From Myxococcales bacterium (GTDB taxonomy: Bacteria > Myxococcota_A > Bradymonadia > UBA7976 > UBA1532): DNA of 64,000 nucleotides. Under the pieces are notes generated by a model that worked only from the letters and a program-made list of their open reading frames with translations, had not been told where the DNA came from and searched no databases. Below, one piece after another: positions 1 to 9,320 of the stretch (its first letter is position 1; each line of letters starts with the position of its first letter). The position numbers and the translations under genes were made by a program. The DNA lies in NCBI GenBank assembly GCA_020633465.1, contig JACKDN010000007.1:62001-126000 (forward strand), in the 5' to 3' direction.

Positions 1-548
1 TCACCGCGGCGGAGCGTTACGTCGTCGCGACCCACGAGGCGGGCCACGCGGTGTGCGCGCTGCACTGCCCGCACATGCCGTCGATCGATCGCATCTCGAT
101 CCGCAGCGACGTCGCCGGCGCGTTGGGGTTCGTGCGCTACGCCGACCCCGCCCATCGCTACGTCGTGACGCGCGGGCAGCTGCTCGACCTGCTGTGCACG
201 CTCTTCGGGGGGCGCGAGGCCGAGCGTCTGTTGCTGGCCGATCTGAGCGTCGGCTCGGCCCACGACCTGCGCCGCGCCACCGAGGTCGCGCGGGACGTCG
301 TGGGTCGCTTCGGTATGGGCCCCGACGACCTCGAGGTGCGCGACTTCGGCGCCGGGCCGGAGGGCAACGGGCACGTGGCCGAGCCCACGCGGGCGCGGGT
401 GGACGCGGGGGTGCGGGCGGTGCTCGAGGAGGCGCGCGCGCGGGCCGAGGCCATCCTGACCGCGCACCGCGGCGCGCTCGAGACGCTGCGCGATCTTCTG
501 CTCACCCACGAGGTGCTCGACGCCTCGGTGCTGGCGACCTTGGAGTGA
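1..548 (+). CDS. FtsH-type M41 zinc metallopeptidase, C-terminal part (5' end outside window)
   Basis: The reading frame is open from the first bases (codons in phase with position 3), so the gene begins upstream of the window. HEAGH, the M41 zinc-binding motif, lies at 33-47. About 65 residues later comes the FtsH-like stretch FGGREAERLL, then SAHDLRRAT (its Asp aligns with the third zinc ligand of FtsH) and VGRFGMGP. The AAA+ domain is not visible. In housekeeping FtsH this is a membrane protease. Here the following genes (small protein, large protein, MoxR, vWA-like) suggest instead the FtsH component of an FtsH-vWA-MoxR conflict system. The peptidase call is firm; the system assignment is inference from context. 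Confidence 0.85.
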   Translation, partial: TAAERYVVATHEAGHAVCALHCPHMPSIDRISIRSDVAGALGFVRYADPAHRYVVTRGQLLDLLCTLFGGREAERLLLADLSVGSAHDLRRATEVARDVVGRFGMGPDDLEVRDFGAGPEGNGHVAEPTRARVDAGVRAVLEEARARAEAILTAHRGALETLRDLLLTHEVLDASVLATLE

Positions 549-552
549 TGCC

Positions 553-804
553 ATGGCCGAGCTGACCATCCGCCTGGTGGTGGATCCCGAGACCGGCGCG
601 CGGCGCGTCGTGGTGGACTACGGCAGCGACGCCGACGCCCTGCCCATGGAGCACGAGGCCGACCACCGGGCGCTGGTGGAGGCCCTGGTCGAGGGCGGCC
701 TGGATGGGGTCGAGGTGGGCCGCGCCGAGAAGTCGCGGCCGGCGGAGCGTTCGGCCGAGGCCGTGGCCGAGGAACCCGCCGCCCTCGACGAGGGCCATGA
801 CTGA
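553..804 (+). CDS. small acidic hypothetical protein between ftsH-like and conflict-system genes
   Basis: An 83-residue protein that starts 4 bp after the FtsH-like stop. The N-terminal half (MAELTIRLVVDPETGARRVV) looks like a two-stranded beta unit. The middle contains EHEADHRALVEALVEGG, and the C-terminal third is a low-complexity Ala/Glu tail. I recognise no named domain. Its place between the peptidase and the large protein, together with an 8-bp overlap with the next start at 797, argues that it is a real and translationally coupled component. It could be one of the small accessory domains known from FtsH ternary systems, but no motif proves this. Confidence 0.7.
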   Translation: MAELTIRLVVDPETGARRVVVDYGSDADALPMEHEADHRALVEALVEGGLDGVEVGRAEKSRPAERSAEAVAEEPAALDEGHD

Positions 805-3800
805 GGTCCGCCCTGCCCGATGGCTGCGCGCGGCGCCAGCGACCCTGGCGGCGGCGCTGCGCGCGGGCGTCGTGCCGAGCGACGTCGCCGGCGGCCCGGT
901 GCGCGGGGGGCGCGACGGGTCGGACGTCCTGGTCGCGGTCGGCGACGCGCTCGCCGAGGCCTTGATCGCGGTCGGCTTCGACGAGGCGGACGCCGAGGCG
1001 CCGGCCGCCCTGCGCCCGTGCTGGCCCGCCCTGCTGCCGGTCACCGCCGCGCCGCTGCCCGAGACGCTCGGCGAGGTGCTCTTCGTCCTGCCCCCCGGCA
1101 CGTCCTGGGGAGTCTTGGGCGGCGCGCTCTGGCGCCTCGGCTGCGACACGCTGTCGGTGGCGCGCGTCGCCACCCCCGAGGGCCCCCGCGACCTCGTCCG
1201 CGCGCTGCACCCGCCCTGGTACGTCACGCTGCGCCACCTGGACCAGCCCTCGCTCGCGCGCTGCTTCGCACCCGTCGATCGCGGCGGCAGCGTCTACCTC
1301 GAGCTGGGCCGCCGGCATCCGCTCGCGGCCACCGTGCGTTCGGCCCCCGACACGCTCACGCTCATCGGCGACGCCTGCTTCGAGACGCTGCCCGATGGTC
1401 CCTGGCTGCCGCTCGATCGGCTGACCGACCTGGACCCGCCCGAGACGCTCCCGAGCGTCGCGACGCCGCCCCCGCGCCTGCGCGTGACGCTGCACCTGGG
1501 CGCGGAGAGCGCCCCCCCGCCCCCCTCGCTGTGGGTGCTGCGTCCGCCCGCCGTCGAAACGCTGGAGCGTTGGCTGGCGCACGTGCCCGACGCCGTCGCC
1601 GGCCGGCTGCGGCTGGCGGCCTTCGGTCCCCGCGACGCGCCCACGCTGGTGTTGCAGGCGCTGCCCGGCGCGCCGCCCCCGACGCTCGCCCTCGACGCCG
1701 AGCCCTACGCGCCCCTCGCGGGTCTGCCGCGCCTGCACCGCCCGCCGGGCCGCCGGGTGGCGCCTCCGCTGCGCCCCGACCGCCTGCGCGCGCGCCTGGC
1801 CCCGGACGCCGACCGCGTGTACTGGCTCACCCCGACCGGCGACGACGGCGGCTTCCGCGTCGAGTCGCTGCCAGCCGCCGCCTTCGGCCCGCTGAGTGAT
1901 TGGATCGACCACCTCGTGGCGGGCGACGAAGAGACGCTCGATGCGTGGGTGGCGGCGGTGAGCCTGGACCTCGACGGTCTGGTCGCCGAGGTCGACGCGC
2001 CGGCTGCGCCGCCCCGGCCCGAGGCGCCGCCGAGCGCGCCCGCCCGGACCGCGGCCCGCGCCCGCCCGCGCGGCCCCGCCCCCAGGTCCCCGCCGCCCCG
2101 GCGACGCCGAGCACCCGGACCCCGGCGCGCGCGCCCGACGCGGCGCGCCTGGCCCTCGACGCCGCCGCCGAGGTCCTTCCGCAGCGACCCGCCCCGCTCG
2201 ATGACCCGAGCCGGGTCGAGTCGTGGGCGCGCCTGGCCGATCTGCACGCCGCGACGGGCGGCCTGGCGAGGCGGCGCTGTGCTGGTCACGCGCGCTGTGG
2301 ACCGCCGCGCCGGCCGAGGCGCCGGCGCTGGCCCGCCGCTGGGCCGAGGCCACCCGCGCGGCCGCGCCGTCGAGCCTGGGAGGCGCGCCGCCGGCCGACG
2401 CGGTGCGGGCGGCCGCCGCGCAGCTGATCGCCGCCGCCGCCCCGTGGCCGCGCGCGACGCGGCCGCCTTCCTGGAGCGTCACGAGGACGCCCTCGACCTG
2501 CGCACGCGGTGGCTGGCCCGCGTGGCCGTCGCCGACGGCGACCGCCTGATGCTGCTGCGCGCGCGCGACGCGATCCTGGCGCGCCTGCGGGACGGGCTGC
2601 CGGCGCGCAGCGAGCTGCCGGCGTTCGTGCGGCGGGCCGGCCGCGGCGAGGCGGCGGCCGGTCCGCTGGCCGAGACGCTCGAGCACGTCGAAGAGGTCGT
2701 CCGGACGACGCCCCGGGCGCGTTCGCCCCTCGAGCGCGACGAGGCGCCGACCGGCGCGTACCTCGACCGCATCTTCGCCTGGGGCCACGCGCGCCTCGGG
2801 CGCCGCGACGCCGCGGAGGCGCGCGCGGCGCGCGCGCCGCTGCTGCCGACCGACGATCCCGTGCACGCCTGGGCCGCCGCGGCCTTCGCCGCGCGCCTCG
2901 AGGACGCGCTCTCGACGGGCGGCCCGCCACGGCACCCCTGCCCGCCCGCGTCGAGGCCGCACGGGCAACCCTGGCCCGCTTCGATCGCTACAAGGTCGAC
3001 CGCCTGTGCGAGGCGTCGTGGATCGTCGCGCCGGCGGGCGGCGCGGACGCCTTCGCGACCTTCCACGCGGCGGCCGACGAGGCGTCGCTGGCCGCGATGG
3101 CGCTCCCGGATCCGCGGCGCGCGCGCGGGCGGCGGACGCGGCGGCCGCCGCGCTGCGCGAGGCGCCCGCCGCGGCGCCGGCGCGAGCGTTGCTGGCGCTG
3201 CTGGGCACCCTCGAACACGCCGAGGCGGCGGCCCGGCTCGAGGACGCGCTGGGCCTGGCCGAGCGGCTGGAGGGCGCGGACCGCGCGGCCTTCCTCGCCG
3301 CCGCCGCGCGCCTCGCCGAGCACTTGGAGCGTCCGGCGACGCTGGCCCGAACGCTCACGGCCCTGAGCGTCGTGCCCGGCGCGACCTCGGCGCGGGCGGC
3401 TGCCCTCGCCGACCTCGCCCCCGCGGCCCAGCGGGCCGGCCTGCAGGCGCAGGTCGAGGCGCTGGCCCAAGCGCTCGCGGCCGGCCTGGACGCGGCCGAC
3501 GACGCGGCCTTCGTCGACCGCCTGAGACTGGCCGAGGCGCGCGCGGCGGTGGGCGACGAGGCGGCGCTCGGCCCCGCGCTCGACGCCGCGGTCGCGCGCC
3601 TGCCGACGCTCGAGGTGCCGCCCCGCCTGCGCCTGCTGCGCGTTGTCGCGCTGGCCCTGGGCCGGACCGACCCCACGCGCGCGGCGGCGACCGTCCGCCG
3701 GCTCGCCCCCGGCGTCGCCGAGGTGACCGACCACTTCAGCACCAACAGCCACTTCGTCCTGTCGCTGCTGCAGTTCGTCGAGTCGCTGGTGCTGGCCCTG

Positions 3801-3908
3801 TGCCGCGACGGCCTGGCCCTCGATCCCTGGGCGCGCCGCTTCGTCGCCGAGGACGAGCACCTGCTGCGCCACCGCCTGCACCACGACCTGACCACGGGTG
3901 CCCCGTGA
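797..3908 (+). CDS. large conflict-system component, alpha-helical C-terminal half (five frame changes)
   Basis: ATG at 797 overlaps the previous stop. The product would be about 1037 residues. Residues 1-400 are mixed alpha/beta with no motif I can name (for example VLFVLPPGTSWGVLGGALWR). An Ala/Pro linker follows, then a long run of Ala-rich helices like degenerate TPR/HEAT repeats, ending with DHFSTNSHFVLSLLQFVESL. Coding signal changes frame at about 2040-2100, 2262-2270, 2440-2446, 2925-2930 and 3112-3130. Every change equals loss of one base in a C/G-rich run, and the protein resumes sensibly each time. I read it as one intact gene with sequence errors; a decaying pseudogene is the alternative. 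MoxR follows after 62 bp. Confidence 0.65.
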
Positions 3909-3970
3909 GAACGTCGTCGTCGTGGTCGACCCGATCCTCCGCAACCCCGCCCCCACCGGAGCCCTGACCC

Positions 3971-4978
3971 ATGCCGTCCTCCGACTTCGCCGCCCTCGCC
4001 GCGCGCGCCGAATCGCTCCGCGGCCGCCTGGATCGCTTCCGCCGCGCCCTCGGCCGCTTCTTCGTCGAGCGCCAGGACGCCGTCGACCTGATGGTGGTGT
4101 GCGCGGTGGCGCAGGAGCCGCTGCTGCTGGTGGGCGCCCCGGGCACGGCGAAGTCGGCGCTGGTGACGCGCTTCCGCGACGCGCTGGGGCTGAGCGCCGA
4201 CGACTACTTCGAGTACATGCTCACGCGCTTCACCGAGCCCAGCGAGGTGTTCGGCCCGGTGGACATCGAGCAGCTCCGCGAGGGGCGCTACGTCCGACGG
4301 AGCGAAGGCAAGCTGCCGACCGCGCGGCTGGTGTTCCTCGACGAGGTGTTCAAGGCCAGCTCGGCCATCCTCAACGCGCTGTTGACCGTCATCAACGAGC
4401 GCAAGTTCTACCAGGACGGTCAGCCGGTGCCGGTGCCGCTGGCGGTGCTGTTCGCGGCGACGAACGACGTGCCGGCCCACGCCGAGCTGGACGCGCTGAA
4501 GGATCGCTTCGCGCTGCGGGTGCTGTGCCCGTCGGTCCACGCGTCGCGGCTGCACGAGCTGCTCGACGCAGGGCTCGACGGCTACGCCGACGAGCAGGCC
4601 GGGCGGCGACCTTGGGCCGAGGGGCTGGCGACGCTGGACGACGTGCTCGACGCCCATCGCTACCTGACGACGCTGATGGGCCAGCGCGAGGTCGGGCCCG
4701 ACGGCGAGACCGTGCGGGATCGGGATCGGTACTTCCCCGCGCCGGTGCTGGACGAGCTGCGCCGACTGCTGGCGACGCTGGCGCGCGAGGAGGGGCTGCA
4801 GATCAGCGACCGCAAGGTGGTGAAGCTGTACCGGCTGCTGCGCACGCGGGCCTGGCTGCTGCGCGGGGGCACCGTCGAGCGCGACGACCTGCGCCTGCTG
4901 GCGCACCTGGGTGACAGCCGCGAGCAGCTCGAGCGGCTGGCCGAGCGCGTGCCGCAGCTGCTGGGGCTGGACGGGTGA
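3971..4978 (+). CDS. MoxR-family AAA+ ATPase (RavA-like)
   Basis: A 335-residue AAA+ ATPase. Visible motifs are Walker A GAPGTAKSA (about residue 55), Walker B VFLDEVFKA, sensor-1 FAATNDVPA and the arginine-finger region ALKDRFALRV, then the C-terminal lid. The FLDEVFKASSAILNALL stretch is typical of the RavA/YehL branch of MoxR rather than the Bat-operon branch found at 38051. MoxR ATPases remodel partners, usually a vWA protein encoded next door; the next gene, overlapping by 4 bp, fits that partner. ATG is preceded by a plausible ribosome site (ccggag). Confidence 0.9.
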   Translation: MPSSDFAALAARAESLRGRLDRFRRALGRFFVERQDAVDLMVVCAVAQEPLLLVGAPGTAKSALVTRFRDALGLSADDYFEYMLTRFTEPSEVFGPVDIEQLREGRYVRRSEGKLPTARLVFLDEVFKASSAILNALLTVINERKFYQDGQPVPVPLAVLFAATNDVPAHAELDALKDRFALRVLCPSVHASRLHELLDAGLDGYADEQAGRRPWAEGLATLDDVLDAHRYLTTLMGQREVGPDGETVRDRDRYFPAPVLDELRRLLATLAREEGLQISDRKVVKLYRLLRTRAWLLRGGTVERDDLRLLAHLGDSREQLERLAERVPQLLGLDG

Positions 4979-6274
4979 CCGAGGCCGAGGCGCACATCGC
5001 GGCCGCGCTGTGCCTGGCGCGCGGCGCGCCGCGCGGGCGACGCGGCGCGCGCCGCCGCGTGGGTGGCCGCGGCGGCCGCCGAGGATCCCCGCGGGCCACC
5101 CGCGGGCGTGATCGCCGATCTGGGCGCGGCGCTGACCGATCCGCACCTCGACCTGGGCCGCGCCCCGAGCGCCCCGCCGGCCCTGGCGCGCGCGCTGGCC
5201 GACTACGAGGCGGCGCTCTTGGGCCGGCTGCTGGCCGATCCGCACCTGCCCGCGCTGCGCGACGCGCTGGCGAGCCTGCCGCCCCCGTCCCGCCCCGCAG
5301 GCGTCGGCCTGGTGACCCACCTGCTGGCGGAGCGCCTCGGCCTCGACCCCCCCGGTCCCCGCGCCGCCAGCGCGCGCGCCCTGGCCCGTCGGCCCGGCGC
5401 CGAGATCCTGGCCGCCGGCCGCGCGGCGCTCGCCGACGACGCCGGGCTGCGCGGCGCCCTGGCGGATCGCTACGCCGATCTGGCGCGGTCCGCGCGCCGC
5501 ACGCGGCCGCTGCTGTCGGCGGCCGAGGTGGAGACGGTGCGCCACTTCGAGGCGCTGCGCGGGGCCGGCGACCGCCACGCCCTGGCGCAGATCGCCGACC
5601 TCGCCGAGCGCGTCGAGGCCGCCCTGCCCCGCCGCCCGCGCCCGCGCGCCACGCCGGCGGGCCACGCCCCCGACGCGCTGGCCGACGACGACACCTTCCC
5701 GATGGGCGGCTACGCGGCCCTCACCACGCGGGGCGGCCCCGAGAGCCTCGTGCCCAGCGAGCTGGCGTACCTCGAGCCCGGCGCGGAAATCGATCTGTTC
5801 CACGTGCGCTGGGCGCAGGGCGAGCTCTTGCACTACAGCCGGGACGAGAGCGTGCACCATCGGCCGCGCCGCCGCCTGGCGCTGGTGCTGGCGGCCGACC
5901 TGCACACCGCGCGCGTCACCGACGCGGGCGGCGAGGCCCAGCGGCTGATCTGGGCGCTGGCCGTGGCCGTCGCCGGCGCGCGCGCCTGGGTGCGCTGGCT
6001 GGGTGATCACGACCTCGAGGTGCGCGTGCGCGTGCAGCGCGCCGCCGACGCCGATCCGCTGCAGGGCGAGCGCCGCCTGCTCGCCCTGCTGCTCGACGCC
6101 CGCCGCGACGTCGTGCAGGTGGACGACGGCCGCGCGCCCTTCGCCGCCGACGTCACGCTGCGCGTGGGCGCGCGGCCCGACCCCGATCACACCGGGCCCG
6201 AGCTCCTCGCGACCGACCGCGACGCCGCGGCCTGGCTGGACGCCGCGCGCGAGCTCCTGACCGCCGCGATCTGA
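4975..6274 (+). CDS. MoxR partner with degenerate vWA-like domain (one frame change near the start)
   Basis: GTG at 4975 overlaps the MoxR stop. The first 15 or so codons are in one frame and the rest, from about 5040 to 6274, in the next, so one extra base (or two missing) lies at about 5015-5040 in a GC-only stretch. The N-terminal half is Ala/Leu-rich helical. The C-terminal half has GGYAALTTRGGPESLVPSEL, then ELLHYSRDES, then RPRRRLALVLAADLH, a pattern I associate from memory with the vWA-like subunit of MoxR-linked ternary systems. The metal site DxSxS is not intact, so this would be an inactive vWA fold. A GTG at 5063 could be an alternative start. Confidence 0.6.
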
Positions 6275-6275
6275 C

Positions 6276-7154
6276 TCAGGTGGCGTAGAACCAGCGGCCG
6301 AAGGCGCGGCCGGGCACCAGCAGGCCCGCGGCGATGGCGGCCTGCCAGAAGCCGCCGGCCGCCGCGGCCAGGCAGGCGTTGCCGAGCGCGATGCCGTAGA
6401 TGCCCGCCATCACGACGCCGCGCACGCTGCCCGCGGTCGGGTGCGTCCAGGCGCGGCGCAGCGGACCGATCAGCCAGGCGATCGTCAGCAGCGGCAGGAC
6501 CGCGGCCCAGGTCACCGGCAAGTGCCCGAGCAGCGTCCAGGCCGTCGGCGCCAGGGCCAGCACCAAGAGCCCCGCGAAGGGGCCGCGCAGGTCGTCGCGC
6601 GCGGCGCCGTCGACCTCGTGGCGCGACACGAAGGTCACCGCCGCCGTGTACGCCAGCGTGCTCAGCGGGATCAGCCAGGGCAGCGACAGCGTCGGCCAGC
6701 CGGCCACCGCCAGACCGATGGCCGCGTTGCCGTAGCGGCAGGCGCCCATCGTCCAGGGGCCCAGCGGGCTGTCCTTCAGCAAGGCGTTGTAGGCGTAGGT
6801 GCAGACGATGGTGAAGCCGACGGCGGCGAAGGCGGGCGGGCTCACCGCTGCCGCGAGGGCCAGCCCCAGGCCCTGCAGGCCCAGCACCAGCGCCCACGCC
6901 GCGCGCAGCGGCACGCGCCCCGACGGGATGGGGCGACCGGGCCGCTCCTGCGCGTCGATGGTCGCGTCGAAGACGTCGTTGGCCGCCATGCCGGCGCAGT
7001 AGACCGCGACGCTGGCCAGCAGCAGCAACACCACCGCGCCGGGCGCGAGCGCGGCGCCGAAGGCCGCCGCGATGGCCAGCCCGGCCAGGACGTCCGAGGG
7101 CGCGCTGAACACCGCGGGGATGCGCACCAGCTCGAGGTAGGCGCGCGCGCTCAT
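6276..7154 (-). CDS. UbiA-family prenyltransferase, EboC-like
   Basis: A 292-residue integral membrane protein with eight or nine hydrophobic segments. The prenyl-diphosphate/Mg binding motif NDVFDATID followed by ERPGRPIPSG is the UbiA signature, and a second acidic loop is present (SRHEVDGAARDDLRG). UbiA enzymes transfer a prenyl chain to an acceptor in the membrane. Genes upstream in the same direction encode an inositol-phosphate-synthase-like enzyme and a TIM-barrel isomerase, a grouping like the ebo (metabolite traffic) clusters, so an EboC-type role is more likely than ubiquinone or heme synthesis. It ends 1 bp from the convergent gene at 6274. Confidence 0.85.
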   Translation of the reverse strand: MSARAYLELVRIPAVFSAPSDVLAGLAIAAAFGAALAPGAVVLLLLASVAVYCAGMAANDVFDATIDAQERPGRPIPSGRVPLRAAWALVLGLQGLGLALAAAVSPPAFAAVGFTIVCTYAYNALLKDSPLGPWTMGACRYGNAAIGLAVAGWPTLSLPWLIPLSTLAYTAAVTFVSRHEVDGAARDDLRGPFAGLLVLALAPTAWTLLGHLPVTWAAVLPLLTIAWLIGPLRRAWTHPTAGSVRGVVMAGIYGIALGNACLAAAAGGFWQAAIAAGLLVPGRAFGRWFYAT

Positions 7155-7200
7155 CGGCGGGCCCGGCGGGGCCGCGCGGTCGACATCGGGCCACCCCGCA

Positions 7201-8376
7201 TCAGGCCCCCAGCCAGGCCAGCAGCGCCTCGTCCTGAGCCACCAGACGCTGCTCGTCGGTGCCCATCGGATCCTTGAAGAAGGGCGCCAGCGCCGCCAGC
7301 ACGCCCGACTCGCCCCGGCGCAGCGCCAGATCGGACAGCCGCACCAGGTCGAGCACCAGCGGCGCGGCGAGGATGCTGTCGCAGCCGTTCCAGGTGAACT
7401 GCAGGTTCATCCGGCCGCCGAGGAACCCGGCGAAGTGCACGTGATCCCAGGCGATCTTCCACTCGCCCAGGCTGCCGACGTAGTCGATGCCCACCTTGGT
7501 CTCGGGCGCGTAGCCCAGGATCTTGCCCAGCAGGTGATCCTTGCTGCGCACCTTGGTGGCCTTGTTGTCGGGGTGCTCGAGCACGCGGCCGTCCTCGTTG
7601 CCGAGGATGTTCTGCCCGAACCACGACAGCACCGGCAGGTTGCGCCGCGCGAACAGCTCGGCCAGCACCGACTTCACCAGCGTCTCGCCGGTCTTGCCGT
7701 CGGCCCCCGCGTGCACGGCGCCCTGGGCGACCGCCAGCTCGGCCAGGGCGGGCACGCGCGAGCCCACGCTGGGCGTGAAGTTCACGTAGGCGTCGCCGCC
7801 CTCGAAGGCCGCGAAGGCGTACAGCGCGCTCGGCGGCAGCACCGAGGCGTCGCCCTCCATCGCGGTGCGCAGCGCGGCCAGATCGGCCCAGGTGGGGTGG
7901 GGCGCGAAGGGCGGCTCGGTGCTGGCCAGGTTGACCACGACGACCCGCGCCAGGCCGTGGGCGGCCTTGAAGGCGTCCAGATCGGCCCGCACCTGCGCGA
8001 CCGCCTCGGCGTCGGTGCCCGCCCCGCACGCGTCGTCGGCCAGCGCCTCGATGACGCCGCCGCCGCCCCGCGCGACGCCGGGCCGCACCGCCTTCGCATA
8101 GGCGTCGAGCGCGTCGCCCACCTGCTCGGCCAGGAAGGGCACGCCGCACTCGGCCAGGACGCGCCCGGCCTCGGCCCGCACGTCCACCGCGCGCACGTCG
8201 TGCCCGCCGAACACCAGCGCGTCGAGCGGGGCGAGGCCCGCGCCGGCGAAGGCGGGCCGCTCGGTCACGAGCCCCGCCGGCGGCGCCAGGCCCGCGGCCA
8301 GGGCGGCGTGACCCGCCACCGTCACCAGCGAGATGCTGCCGCGCGCGCCGATCAGCCAGACGCCCGTTCGCTCCAC
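7201..8376 (-). CDS. inositol-3-phosphate synthase family protein
   Basis: A 391-residue protein beginning with a Rossmann-type nucleotide motif (GVWLIGARGSISLVT). It has the hallmark blocks of myo-inositol-1-phosphate synthase: DGKTGETLVKSVLAELF, SWFGQNILGNEDG, NKATKVRSKD and DYVGSLGEWKIAWDHVHF. The family converts glucose-6-phosphate to inositol-3-phosphate with internal NAD recycling. Its place between a UbiA-type gene and a TIM-barrel isomerase suggests a specialised lipid or secondary pathway rather than bulk inositol supply. I chose GTG at 8376 because a gaggggga ribosome site lies just before it; a longer frame reaches 8415. Confidence 0.85.
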   Translation of the reverse strand: MERTGVWLIGARGSISLVTVAGHAALAAGLAPPAGLVTERPAFAGAGLAPLDALVFGGHDVRAVDVRAEAGRVLAECGVPFLAEQVGDALDAYAKAVRPGVARGGGGVIEALADDACGAGTDAEAVAQVRADLDAFKAAHGLARVVVVNLASTEPPFAPHPTWADLAALRTAMEGDASVLPPSALYAFAAFEGGDAYVNFTPSVGSRVPALAELAVAQGAVHAGADGKTGETLVKSVLAELFARRNLPVLSWFGQNILGNEDGRVLEHPDNKATKVRSKDHLLGKILGYAPETKVGIDYVGSLGEWKIAWDHVHFAGFLGGRMNLQFTWNGCDSILAAPLVLDLVRLSDLALRRGESGVLAALAPFFKDPMGTDEQRLVAQDEALLAWLGA

Positions 8377-8389
8377 CGCTCCCCCTCGA

Positions 8390-9277
8390 TCAGCGCGCAC
8401 GCCCTCCGCTGGCATCGCGCGAGCGCTCCTGTACCACGACGGCCAGCCGCGGCGCGAGGTGCTGATGCGCGCGGCCGGCCGCGTCGGCGTCGCGATCGGC
8501 GCAGGTGTAGAGCTCGACGGTGCAGAAACCGGCGTACCCCGCGGCCGCCAGCGACCGGAAGACCGCCTCGAAGTCGACGTCGCCCTCGCCGGGCACCAGG
8601 TGGTGGTGCTTGCGGCCGGCGATGTCCTCGAGGTGCACGTTCCAGATGCGCCCGGCCAGGCGCTCGATGACCGCGTCGGGCGCCTCGAAGGCGCAGATGG
8701 CGTGGCCGACGTCGAGGTTGGCGCCCAGCGCCGGGTGGTCGACGCGATCGATCAGCGCGCGCAGCTCGACGCTGTTCTCGACCAGCAGGCCGGGCTCGGC
8801 CTCGACGCCGACGCGTACGCCCCGCGCGGCGGCGAACGCGCACAGCTCGGCCAGGCTGTCGGCGAAGTAGCCCATCCCGTCGGCGGGCAGCACCGCCGCC
8901 TCGGGGCGCCCGCTGGTCACGCTGACCGCCGGCGCGCCCAGCCGCGCGGCCAGATCGACGCACGCGAAGCTGTACTCGAGCCGCCGGCGCCGGACCGCCG
9001 GATCCCGGTTGCTGAGCGAGGGCTCGAAGACGGGCTCGGGCGGCTCGATGGGCCACAGCGCGCCCGCGGTGTTCGCGTTGATGTTGCTGACCGCCAGCCC
9101 GGCGTCGGTCAGCGCCGCCTCGACCGCGCGGGTGTCGGCGTCGGTGGACCGGCCGGGCACCCAGTGCGGCGCGTCGGCCAGGATCTCGACGCCCGCGTAG
9201 CCGAGCGCGCCGATCGCGCGGATCGCGTCGGGCAGCGGGCGGCGGGTGAAGCCGTTCGTGCTGTAAGCCAATCGCAT
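8390..9277 (-). CDS. sugar-phosphate isomerase/epimerase-like TIM barrel (EboE-like)
   Basis: A 295-residue AP-endonuclease-2-type TIM barrel. Metal-site segments are visible: VGVEAEPGLLVEN (Glu), GANLDVGHAICAF (Asp and His), NVHLEDIAGRKHHHL (His and Asp) and FCTVELYTCAD (Glu). The NTAGALWPIEPPEPVFEPSL loop resembles the metabolite-traffic EboE group as I remember it. ATG at 9277 gives the usual family start (MRLAYSTNGF); a longer frame to 9328 exists. It ends 13 bp before the inositol-phosphate-synthase gene and is probably co-transcribed with it. The exact substrate is unknown. Confidence 0.8.
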   Translation of the reverse strand: MRLAYSTNGFTRRPLPDAIRAIGALGYAGVEILADAPHWVPGRSTDADTRAVEAALTDAGLAVSNINANTAGALWPIEPPEPVFEPSLSNRDPAVRRRRLEYSFACVDLAARLGAPAVSVTSGRPEAAVLPADGMGYFADSLAELCAFAAARGVRVGVEAEPGLLVENSVELRALIDRVDHPALGANLDVGHAICAFEAPDAVIERLAGRIWNVHLEDIAGRKHHHLVPGEGDVDFEAVFRSLAAAGYAGFCTVELYTCADRDADAAGRAHQHLAPRLAVVVQERSRDASGGRAR

Positions 9278-9320
9278 CGCGTGATGATAGTGCGTCTCGG
9301 CGCCGGAGGTGCCCGTCGAT

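Noticed and set aside
158..6190. 2010-residue open frame on the minus strand opposite the conflict operon
   Set aside because: Its translation is His/Gln/Arg/Gly-rich without any motif; it is the antisense shadow of high-GC coding sequence. The plus strand shows FtsH and MoxR motifs.
5063..6274. Separate gene starting at GTG 5063
   Set aside because: It would leave a useless 25-codon start at 4975 that overlaps MoxR in the usual coupled way; one indel in GC-only sequence explains both. Kept as an alternative in the feature note.
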